14,316 nucleotides of DNA, from the NCBI GenBank assembly GCA_021801945.1, contig JAKABE010000039.1:1-14316 (forward strand). Reading direction: 5' to 3'. The notes beneath the pieces were generated by a model. It ran no database searches. It worked only from the letters and a program-made list of their open reading frames with translations, and was not told the DNA's origin. The stretch comes from Acidobacteriota bacterium (lineage in GTDB: Bacteria; Acidobacteriota; Terriglobia; Terriglobales; Acidobacteriaceae). Below are positions 1 through 6,626 of the stretch, piece after piece; the first letter of the stretch is position 1, and each line of letters begins with the position of its first letter. The translations under genes were made by a program, and so were the position numbers.

Positions 1-2
1 TA

Positions 3-182
3 TTCGGAATAGGGCTCTATTTCCTCCCGGCGATCATTGCGGCGGGGCGCCAAACCCAGAATGCCACGGCCATCCTTTTCCTGGACCTCTTCCTCGGTTG
101 GACCATTATCGGCTGGTTCGCCGCTCTTCTTCTGGCTTTCTTTTCAGCGCCCTGTTACGTCTACTATCGCCGCGGGGGGTAG
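3..182 (+). CDS. Superinfection immunity-like small membrane protein (3' part)
   Basis: This is an open frame running in from the left edge and ending at a TAG at 180-182; 59 residues are visible. It begins FGIGLYFLPAIIAAGRQTQN, continues with a second hydrophobic stretch containing FLGWTIIGWFAALLLAF, and ends in YYRRGG. The order 'LYFLP-x-IIA, a short polar turn, then FLGWTxIGW' is the hallmark of the superinfection-immunity (Imm) family, named after the phage T4 protein that blocks DNA entry of a second phage. Most bacterial members are small two-helix inner-membrane proteins of unknown role, so phage immunity is not implied here. The start lies outside the window. It converges with the parvulin gene, with 99 bp between stops. 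A C5/G5 inverted repeat at about 256-291 is too weak to call a terminator. Confidence 0.72.
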   Translation, partial: FGIGLYFLPAIIAAGRQTQNATAILFLDLFLGWTIIGWFAALLLAFFSAPCYVYYRRGG

Positions 183-281
183 AGCGGTTCCCGAGTTTCT
201 GCGCCCTTGGAAGGATCGCATCCGCCGGGGTGAAGGGCTCCCGGCTGCATCGAACCCCCTTAGGCGAACTCCAATGGGGGC

Positions 282-1364
282 TTAGTGTACTCCCTGCTTG
301 AAGATATCCTCCGCGTAATAGTTCCGCACCTTGGCTTGATCCTGCAGAATCTCCAGATATGCGTTTTCCAGCAGTTGTTTCTGGTTTTCGTGCAGGAGCT
401 GGTGGATGGCCTGCTGCACGCGCGGATCGTTCAATTGCCGCTGGCCCGCGGGCTCGCGCGCAATGAGCTTGTAGATGGCGTAGCCGACCACCTTGTGACC
501 CGGGCCGGTGCTGTCATAGATGGGGAGCACACTCGTGTACTGATCGGGCTGGAGTTTGCTGATCGCGTCGTAGACATCCGGATTGCTCTTCAGCGCCGAC
601 TCGGTGATAAAGCCCATGTCGCCCCCATTCGAGGCGGTGTTCGGATCCTCAGAGAAGTTCATCGCGAGGGAACCGAAGTCCTCTCCGCTGTCGAGGCGGT
701 TGTGCAGGGCATCGATCTTCCGCTTGGCGTCGGCCAGGCTTGAAGCCTTGTTGTCCTGGAGATTGCCGGCCTGCTGCGAGGGGGAGCCGGTGACCACAAT
801 CTGTGCGAGGTGATATTCGGGCTCGATCAGATCAAAGTCCGCCTTGTGGGCGGAATAGTAGTTGGCGATCTGCGCATCCGTGATGTTGATCTTGGACTCG
901 ATTTCCTTATTGAGAAGCTTGCTTTTGGTCAACGTGCGGCGCAAGTCTTCCTTAAACTCATCCAGAGTGAGATTGCGTGCCTTCAGCAGGTTGTAGAACT
1001 CATCCTGCGTGTACGGGGCCTTCAGCTCGGTCAGCCTGGCGTTGACTTCCTCATCGGTGGCGACTAGGTTGAGCTTAGCGGCGCGTTGCTGCAGAATTTC
1101 ATCCTCGATCATCTGGTGCAGAATCTGGAGGCGGCGGATATCGGCTTCGGCTGGAGAGAGTTTCCGCGGGGCACCGCCCAAACTGGCCTGGTAATACCTG
1201 TCCAGCTCCGAACGCAGAATGGGCTTGCCATTGACGGTGGCCACCACATCCGCGGAGGGCGAACGGTGGCAACCGGCGACCGCCATCAATAACGCAGCAC
1301 TCGACAGGATGAGAACAGCAGAAAGGGAGCGGAACTGAGTCATCGATTTGATGCGCAACTTCAA
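282..1364 (-). CDS. SurA-like parvulin peptidyl-prolyl isomerase lipoprotein
   Basis: This is a predicted periplasmic foldase. Residues 8-31 form a signal peptide ending in the lipobox V-A-G-C, so Cys32 is the likely lipidated residue. A SurA/PrsA-type N-terminal chaperone domain follows (about 38-165: ADVVATVNGKPILRSELD, then helical LHQMIEDEILQQRA). A parvulin rotamase domain then covers about 183-302 (YHLAQIVV, a GEDFGSLAMNFSEDP segment, NGGDMGF). Known parvulins catalyse cis/trans isomerisation of X-Pro bonds. SurA proteins also escort outer-membrane beta-barrels. At 360 residues with one rotamase domain it is smaller than E. coli SurA, which has two. The start is TTG at 1364, chosen because AGGAG lies 5 nt upstream; the next ATG (1343) has no such site. 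It is the last gene of the lptD block, 73 bp after the thiol oxidoreductase, which suggests LptD as a client. The family is clear; the client is inferred. Confidence 0.88.
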   Translation of the reverse strand: MKLRIKSMTQFRSLSAVLILSSAALLMAVAGCHRSPSADVVATVNGKPILRSELDRYYQASLGGAPRKLSPAEADIRRLQILHQMIEDEILQQRAAKLNLVATDEEVNARLTELKAPYTQDEFYNLLKARNLTLDEFKEDLRRTLTKSKLLNKEIESKINITDAQIANYYSAHKADFDLIEPEYHLAQIVVTGSPSQQAGNLQDNKASSLADAKRKIDALHNRLDSGEDFGSLAMNFSEDPNTASNGGDMGFITESALKSNPDVYDAISKLQPDQYTSVLPIYDSTGPGHKVVGYAIYKLIAREPAGQRQLNDPRVQQAIHQLLHENQKQLLENAYLEILQDQAKVRNYYAEDIFKQGVH

Positions 1365-1369
1365 AAACT

Positions 1370-1374
1370 CTCCT
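1370..1374 (-). promoter_or_regulatory. Shine-Dalgarno fixing the TTG start of the parvulin gene
   Basis: On the minus strand AGGAG is followed by 5 nt and then TTG at 1364. The ATG seven codons later lacks a comparable site, so TTG is preferred. The signal peptide works with either start. Confidence 0.6.
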
Positions 1375-1437
1375 CTGAGACCGCGATGGTCCCGGCATTC
1401 AAGGATAAATCCGCAAGCGCCGTCAGGGACAGCGCGC

Positions 1438-2394
1438 CTATTGCCCAGCTTTCTGGCCTGCGCTCTCTGGTTGTGACGGAGCCGTTGCCGGCTGCGCGGC
1501 CGGGGGCTGCTCCCCTTCGGCGCGCAGGGCTCGGTCGATCACCATCCATAGCTGAGACTGAGGCACCGCGCCGTCGATACGCTCCCCATTGATGAACAGG
1601 AACGGGGTTCCATCGACCCCAAGCGCATCCGCTTCTTTCATCTCCGCCTCAACGTTGGCTTGGTCCTGCTTTGTGATGCAAGCATCGAGACGCCCTTGGT
1701 CAAGTTTGTAAGTCGTGCCCTCCCCGCGAGCGAGCCGATCCAGTGTGGCGTAGCTCTTTTCCAGGTTGGGGTTCTGGCCGGTAACCTCGCCGTCATGGCT
1801 GTGGAGATAGTCCACATAATCCCAATAGGCATCGCCGCTCTGTGCGGCCAGGCAGTTGGCGTCGACCGCCGCGTGCATAGCCCAGGGGTGGATTTGAGTG
1901 AGCGGAAAATCCTTGTAGATGAAGCGCACCTGATTCTTATAGTGCTCCAAGGTCGCTGGAAAGAGCTCATGATTCATGCGGGCACAGAAGGGGCATTCCA
2001 GATCGTCGAAGGTGATGACGGTGACTTTGGCCGCCGGATTGCCGCGGACGGGCCGGCCGGCAACGTTGATTTTCGTCGCCGGATCATCCGCCAGGTTCAT
2101 CGTATCCAGGTGAATGAGCTTTGTATCGTCGTGGGAAAGCAGAAAATTCACGGTTTGCGATTTGCCCTCGCCGGAGATGGTGATGGGCAACGTTTCATAG
2201 TCCGCAAACTGGCTGGGCTTCAGGGAGCCGAAGCTCAGCCTGACGTCGGGAGGCAAACTGTAGCGGGAGCGGACCATGACCTCGATGCGCCTAGTCAGCG
2301 CGGGGGTCAGCCCCGATAGTGGTGGTGTTTGGGCTTTACAGCCCACAGCTAAGCCCAGGACGAGCAGTCCTGCCAAAAAACGAGTTTGCGGCAA
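1438..2394 (-). CDS. DsbA-family thiol oxidoreductase lipoprotein (thioredoxin fold)
   Basis: This is a predicted periplasmic thiol:disulfide oxidoreductase of 318 residues. It has a short signal peptide with lipobox L-A-V-G-C, so Cys19 is the likely lipid anchor. A non-catalytic N-terminal region (about 25-115) precedes a DsbA-like thioredoxin domain (about 120-292). The active site is C134-P-F-C137 within the FDDLECPFC segment. An inserted helical region (about 165-250) carries C181 and C239, a possible second disulfide. The cis-proline loop is G-T-P264-F. The Ala/Pro/Gln-rich C-terminal tail looks disordered. The N-terminal region may serve dimerisation, as in DsbC/DsbG, but I cannot identify it. 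The frame stays open far upstream, to 2736 over the lptD end, but TTG at 2394 is preced by GAGAGGA and immediately gives a signal peptide. Lying between lptD and a SurA-like gene, it is a good candidate to form or proofread LptD disulfides; that role is inferred. Confidence 0.87.
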   Translation of the reverse strand: MPQTRFLAGLLVLGLAVGCKAQTPPLSGLTPALTRRIEVMVRSRYSLPPDVRLSFGSLKPSQFADYETLPITISGEGKSQTVNFLLSHDDTKLIHLDTMNLADDPATKINVAGRPVRGNPAAKVTVITFDDLECPFCARMNHELFPATLEHYKNQVRFIYKDFPLTQIHPWAMHAAVDANCLAAQSGDAYWDYVDYLHSHDGEVTGQNPNLEKSYATLDRLARGEGTTYKLDQGRLDACITKQDQANVEAEMKEADALGVDGTPFLFINGERIDGAVPQSQLWMVIDRALRAEGEQPPAAQPATAPSQPESAGQKAGQ

Positions 2395-2400
2395 GTTGAT

Positions 2401-2407
2401 TCCTCTC
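2401..2407 (-). promoter_or_regulatory. Shine-Dalgarno fixing the TTG start of the thiol oxidoreductase
   Basis: The minus-strand GAGAGGA ends 6 nt before TTG at 2394. This site excludes the much longer in-frame reading that would begin inside lptD, and it places the lipoprotein signal peptide at the very N-terminus. Confidence 0.6.
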
Positions 2408-2509
2408 AAGAAAGGATACTCCAGCCCGTCGCCCGGAGCCCGCCCCAGAGCAGATTTTCCTGGCTCAATGAAGGACGCCGGGCACGGACAAAGGCAATCG
2501 CAACGGGGG

Positions 2510-5023
2510 CTAATAAGCGGGTGGGAGCGTGGGATCGGGGAAGATGGAGGTTGCGCGCCGGATGTCGCCGACAACGCCAAAGTTGGCCAGGGTAAAGCCA
2601 TAAAGCCACTGAGTTTCGTCGCGGCTGGTGGTGTTCGCCGTGCCGAGCTCAAAGCGCCGGTAGCCAAAGGTAAGGCCGCAGCAGTCCCAGTTGTAGACCG
2701 ACTGCACGCCGGCATACTGAATGGTGTGCTGGGCAAAGTCGTAGCTACCGTTGACGGCCAGGTCGAAACCTTTGCCGCCCTCGCTGCCGAAGTCGAGGAA
2801 AGGCTGGAGCTCCTGGCTTTTGAGAGTCGAGGAGAGGCCGCCAGGGCCGATGTTTTCGTCCACGGCGTTCAGCAGCGCGTGGGTCAGGCCAATGGTGGTG
2901 CGGCCCCAACTGTAGCCGCCATAGAGGTTGTCGGCGAGCATCTCTCCGCGCTTGGGATCGTAGTCCAAATCCCACTCAACGCGCAGGTTGGGGATAGCCT
3001 CAAAGCGCATGCGGGAGATGACGGGCGAGATGTTTCGCGACTCGGTGAGGAAGGCAACCGCGCTGAAGTCGAGCGTGGAGGCGAAGACGTTGCGCCGGCC
3101 CGGAATGAGCGCGCCTCCAAAGGTGGGGTTGATGAAGAACTCCTGTGCAATCCGCCAGCTAGCCCATTCGCGGGGTGTGGAGCGACAGCCCTTGGGAGAG
3201 TCTGAAGCTGTGTTCGCACGCGCTGCGCAGGACCGCAGGACCGTGGGGCGCAGGTAGAACCGCTGCGTCAGCGAGAAGCCGGCCTCATTCACATTCGTGG
3301 CGATGTCGGTGGTGTCGAAGAGCAGCACACTGCGCGCCTGGGGACCAATGCCGGCCACATAGCGATAGCTCAGTTCGGGTTCGATGACATGGCGCAGCTC
3401 GCGATGCCCAAAGGGAAGCAGGAAGTCTCGTTCAAAGACAGGCGCGCGGATGTCCAGGGAGGCTTCGGCATCGGTCCGGTCGAGGGGATCATGGCTGATC
3501 TTGGGGATACCCGCGTTAGCGCCTGTGAGGTCGGGAACCTGGCTCTTGGTGTAGGCGGTGGCGCGCAGGGCACCTTCCGCCAGCAGGCTCCAGCCGCCCC
3601 CGTGCAGCGGCAGGGTGAGATGCGGGTAAAGATCGAAGCGGCCGACGTTGCGGGCGAAGAAATGCGGTTCTGAGCGGCCGAGGTAATTCAGCGACGAACC
3701 CAGCCCCCAATAGAGATGAGAGCCGGGCAGCGGCCGGTCGAGCACATCGTAACGCAGATCGGGCAGGTGGAGAATCCTTACCTCGTCGCCATTGGTGGTA
3801 CTGGCAAATGTCTGGAAGCGCTCCAGACCAAGCGAGGGCATGAGGCCGTTGGTCGTGCGGATATAGGCTACATTGCTGCTTACCTGAGAGCTGGTGGCCT
3901 GGGAGTAGTTTTCATCGAAGACCAGGCGGTAGACATAACTGGAAAGGTATTCGGCCATTCCGGCGATGCGGGTATCAGCGCCAAGGCTCTTCACGCCCGC
4001 TACCGAGATGTCAACCCCGCCCTGATTGATGCGCACGGGACCGGTGGGGGTCTGTTCCACGATGCCCCGGTCGAGGAGCGCGCTCCAGTTTACCTTGGCA
4101 CGGTCGACGCCTCGTCCCCGGTAGCGGAAGTCGCCATTGGGCGCCCATCCGCGCTTGCTGAAGTACTCCGTGCCAAGCACCATATCCGTGCTGCGGTTGA
4201 TGGCCCAATAATATTGCTCACCGAAGGTAAAACCCCGGATCGAATCCTGGCTGAGGACGGGAATGAGGAAGCCGCTTGCGCGCTGGCCCGCGGCAACGGC
4301 GTGGTGCACGACAGGCAGATAGAAGATCGGCAGGCCCAGAAACTCAAAGAACGAGTTGGTTGCCGAAGCCTGGCCGTTGTCCAGAGCAATGGTGTGTGAG
4401 ATGATCCGCCAGTCGGGATGAGGCAGCCGGCAGTTGGTGATCGAGCCGCCGAGCAAGCGATAATTGCCCTCCCCAAGCTGCACTAGCTCCTTGCCCGAAA
4501 ACAGGAGCGGATTCGTGGTTGAGTAGACGGTCGCGCGCCCCATCCTGACAACTCCCTCGGAACCGCGAACGTCGTAGAAGCGCCCCGTGTGGTTGTTCAG
4601 GCGCATTTCGCCATGGGTGGCGTGGATCAGCACGTTGTCAGGACCGCCAGTGACGCGCAGATGGCCGATGGCGACCAGCTCCGTGGTGGCTTGGTTGTAG
4701 ACCACCCTATCGGCGTGCAGAACGTAGCCGCTGTAGTGGATCACCACGTTGCCGTTGAGGGTCCAGGTCTTTTCGGCGTTGGACCACGTCTGATTCTGCG
4801 CCTGGATCCGGACGGGTTGGCCACTGGAGGGCGCCGGCTCCGGTTGGGCCAAGGGCAAAATCTGCCGGCTGGAATCGGCAGGCATCGGTTGCGCACCGGC
4901 GCTGCGGATGCCGGAATTGGCGCCTCTCGGCGGAGGTAACGCGTTCGTCAACGTCTGCGCGCCAACTTGAAGGTGACAGAGCGCCAGCAGCGTGATACAT
5001 ACTACTAATGTACGAGGACGCAT
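2510..5023 (-). CDS. lptD: LPS-assembly outer-membrane protein LptD (OstA/Imp)
   Basis: LptD forms, with LptE, the outer-membrane pore that inserts lipopolysaccharide into the cell surface. The protein has 837 residues (E. coli: 784). A signal peptide occupies 1-22 (cut after VGA). A Pro/Ala/Ser linker runs to about 70. The OstA beta-jellyroll that receives LPS spans about 72-200 (WTLNGNVVIHYSGYVLHADR, then IGHLRVTG). The rest is beta-barrel, including the family-typical GLPIFYLPVVHH and ASGFLIP segments. Mature cysteines are C198, C599, C613, C781 and C782. C198 matches the place of E. coli Cys173, and the C781-C782 pair sits 55 residues from the end, much like E. coli Cys724-Cys725. No cysteine follows the signal peptide, so an E. 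coli Cys31 equivalent is absent. ATG at 5023 is chosen because the signal peptide begins there. No good Shine-Dalgarno is visible, and the frame continues upstream without typical LptD sequence. Confidence 0.94.
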   Translation of the reverse strand: MRPRTLVVCITLLALCHLQVGAQTLTNALPPPRGANSGIRSAGAQPMPADSSRQILPLAQPEPAPSSGQPVRIQAQNQTWSNAEKTWTLNGNVVIHYSGYVLHADRVVYNQATTELVAIGHLRVTGGPDNVLIHATHGEMRLNNHTGRFYDVRGSEGVVRMGRATVYSTTNPLLFSGKELVQLGEGNYRLLGGSITNCRLPHPDWRIISHTIALDNGQASATNSFFEFLGLPIFYLPVVHHAVAAGQRASGFLIPVLSQDSIRGFTFGEQYYWAINRSTDMVLGTEYFSKRGWAPNGDFRYRGRGVDRAKVNWSALLDRGIVEQTPTGPVRINQGGVDISVAGVKSLGADTRIAGMAEYLSSYVYRLVFDENYSQATSSQVSSNVAYIRTTNGLMPSLGLERFQTFASTTNGDEVRILHLPDLRYDVLDRPLPGSHLYWGLGSSLNYLGRSEPHFFARNVGRFDLYPHLTLPLHGGGWSLLAEGALRATAYTKSQVPDLTGANAGIPKISHDPLDRTDAEASLDIRAPVFERDFLLPFGHRELRHVIEPELSYRYVAGIGPQARSVLLFDTTDIATNVNEAGFSLTQRFYLRPTVLRSCAARANTASDSPKGCRSTPREWASWRIAQEFFINPTFGGALIPGRRNVFASTLDFSAVAFLTESRNISPVISRMRFEAIPNLRVEWDLDYDPKRGEMLADNLYGGYSWGRTTIGLTHALLNAVDENIGPGGLSSTLKSQELQPFLDFGSEGGKGFDLAVNGSYDFAQHTIQYAGVQSVYNWDCCGLTFGYRRFELGTANTTSRDETQWLYGFTLANFGVVGDIRRATSIFPDPTLPPAY

Positions 5024-5050
5024 CCCGAAACCAAGAACGGTGCAAGGCTC

Positions 5051-5059
5051 AGCATAGCA
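5051..5059 (-). promoter_or_regulatory. Possible extended -10 promoter element for lptD
   Basis: On the minus strand TGC-TATGCT resembles an extended -10 (TGn-TATAAT) about 28 nt before the lptD ATG, which would give a leader of roughly 20 nt. No matching -35 hexamer is visible. This is a weak prediction. Confidence 0.22.
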
Positions 5060-5199
5060 AAGCCACCTTGCATGGGACGCGCGCCGCGTAGCTCTGGCAG
5101 CAGACAAAAAGACGGATTCTTTCGATCGGCGGCGGATGGCTCCATCTGTGGCTGGATCAGTCTTGTCCGCGCAACCTCCCGTACATTTTGGAACTAACC

Positions 5200-5231
5200 C
5201 CGCAGTCCCCATGCGCATGGGGACTTTGCGG
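5200..5231. promoter_or_regulatory. Strong palindrome in the lptD/RDD divergent region
   Basis: A perfect 22-bp inverted repeat at 5204-5225 (arm AGTCCCCATGC and its exact complement, no spacer) is extended by CCGC at 5200-5203 pairing with GCGG at 5228-5231 across a 2-nt bulge (TT at 5226-5227). It sits 64 bp before the preferred RDD start and 177 bp from the lptD start. A spacerless palindrome between divergent genes suits a dimeric repressor operator. It would also fold as a hairpin in the RDD leader if transcription starts upstream. No T-run follows, so it is not an intrinsic terminator. Confidence 0.45.
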
Positions 5232-5277
5232 AGACGCGAACAGGGAATGGTTCGTGCGCCGCACCAAGGACCGCGCC

Positions 5278-5285
5278 GGAAGGAG
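5278..5285 (+). promoter_or_regulatory. Shine-Dalgarno fixing the TTG start of the RDD gene
   Basis: GGAAGGAG is followed by 9 nt and then TTG at 5295. Earlier in-frame ATGs (5136 and others) lie across the palindrome and have no comparable site. Confidence 0.55.
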
Positions 5286-5294
5286 CACAGGACT

Positions 5295-6623
5295 TTGAGC
5301 ACATCGCTAAGCCAGGCACATCTCGCAACTGCATGGAAGCAGGAAGTGAACCAGCGCATCGCCGCCCACAAAAGCCGCAAAGGGGCCGGCGGCGCGGAGC
5401 CCAAAGGGGTGGTGGAGGCTAACCATAGCGCGAGCCGGCGCGCCAGCGAGGCTGCGGCGCGGGTGGCCGCGCGCTTTGCCAAGGCACCGAGCTACGACGA
5501 GGTGCTGGCCAACGAGGCGCGTGCGGCTCTGCGCGCCGCTGAAGCTGCATCCAAAGCCGCGCTCGAAGCGCAGGCCGCCGCCGCCTCGATTCTGGCCGGT
5601 ATCGAAGCGGCCGTTGGCACTGAGCCAGCGGCCGAGTGGCAAGGCCGTCTCAGCGCCATCGCCGAAACCGAAGAGGAAAACCAGCTTGAGGGGGTCTTTT
5701 CGGATCTGCCCTCGCTTGGCCACGGCGAAGGCACGCCGGCATTGGCCTGCGCGCGGACTCTCGATCTGCCAGAGGGGCCGGCTGAGCCCGCCTTTGTCCC
5801 AGCCGCGCAGGCGCCACACCTCTCCGGGGCTCCCCCGGAAGAGTTGTGGAGTCAGGATTGGCTGGCCGTGCCTGAGGCCGGCGACACGGAGATTGCGGTC
5901 GTCGAGCCCAGTCAGCCGATTCTCGGCAATCTGATCGAATTTCCCCGCGAGTTGGTGGCTGCGCGCAAAGCGCGCCCACGGCGTGCGGAAGGACCCTATG
6001 CCGCACCGGAAGTGGGAACGCAGTTGAGCATCTTCGAGGTCGATCCGGAGACGATTTCAACCCAACCCGCGATCGAGACGGGCGTTCCAGACGAAGCAGC
6101 TTCGGCTGTTTGGACTGTGCCCGAGTGGTCCGCAATCGAGCTGGAAGCGCAACCTCCAGACGAAGTAGGCGAGCTCCTGGATGAGCCGGCCGCGGAGCCC
6201 GCGCCGCCCCCGGCGATCGAACCGGCGCGCCTGAGCTTGCGGCTCATGGCGGGTGTTGTGGATGGCTCGCTCATCCTGGCAACGGTGCTAGCGGCTGCCG
6301 TCGCGGCGGTGAGCCATGCCAAAACGCTTCCCAACATGCACGAGGCCGCCATCTGCCTGGCCCTGGGGCTGCTGGTCGCGGGCGGGGCTTACGAAGCCGT
6401 GTCTCTCACATTGGGATCGAGCACGCCGGGCATGAAGTATGCGCAAATCTCCCTGTGCACGTTTGACGGCCAGATCCCCACGCGCGCCCAACGACGCCGC
6501 CGTTTGGCCGCACTGCTGCTGTCAGTGCTGCCGGTCGGGTTTGGCTTTGGGTGGATCCTCTTTGACGACAATCACCTCACCTGGCACGACCGGCTTTCGG
6601 GAACCTATCCGCGCAAGAATTGA
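5295..6623 (+). CDS. RDD-domain membrane protein with long cytoplasmic N-terminal region
   Basis: This protein of about 442 residues has two parts. The first 300 or so residues are soluble: a basic segment (TAWKQEVNQRIAAHKSRKG), then a long Ala-rich helical stretch (about 45-120), then an acidic, Pro/Glu-rich low-complexity region. The C-terminal RDD domain (about 311-442) has the first family Arg and Asp as R316 and D323, three predicted membrane helices (about 321-340, 352-373, 404-425), the STPGMKYAQI segment and the family-typical ending FDDNHLTWHDRLSGT. RDD proteins are poorly defined; some have been linked to ion or proton antiport, others only to envelope functions. No transport substrate can be read here. 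TTG at 5295 is preferred on its Shine-Dalgarno; ATG 5136 would add 53 atypical residues. The stop lies 3 bp from the convergent ROK stop. It is divergent from lptD. Confidence 0.82.
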   Translation: MSTSLSQAHLATAWKQEVNQRIAAHKSRKGAGGAEPKGVVEANHSASRRASEAAARVAARFAKAPSYDEVLANEARAALRAAEAASKAALEAQAAAASILAGIEAAVGTEPAAEWQGRLSAIAETEEENQLEGVFSDLPSLGHGEGTPALACARTLDLPEGPAEPAFVPAAQAPHLSGAPPEELWSQDWLAVPEAGDTEIAVVEPSQPILGNLIEFPRELVAARKARPRRAEGPYAAPEVGTQLSIFEVDPETISTQPAIETGVPDEAASAVWTVPEWSAIELEAQPPDEVGELLDEPAAEPAPPPAIEPARLSLRLMAGVVDGSLILATVLAAAVAAVSHAKTLPNMHEAAICLALGLLVAGGAYEAVSLTLGSSTPGMKYAQISLCTFDGQIPTRAQRRRRLAALLLSVLPVGFGFGWILFDDNHLTWHDRLSGTYPRKN

Positions 6624-6626
6624 GAT

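Noticed and set aside
256..291. Inverted C5/G5 repeat between the convergent first two genes as a bidirectional terminator
   Set aside because: The stem is only about 5 bp with a 16-nt loop or so, and no T-run follows on either strand.
2395..2736. N-terminal extension of the thiol oxidoreductase to ATG 2736
   Set aside because: The added 114 residues overlap the lptD end, look like out-of-frame sequence and would bury the lipoprotein signal peptide.
2276..3205. 309-residue plus-strand frame across lptD and the thiol oxidoreductase
   Set aside because: It crosses two well-supported minus-strand genes, starts in the middle of one and shows no family features.
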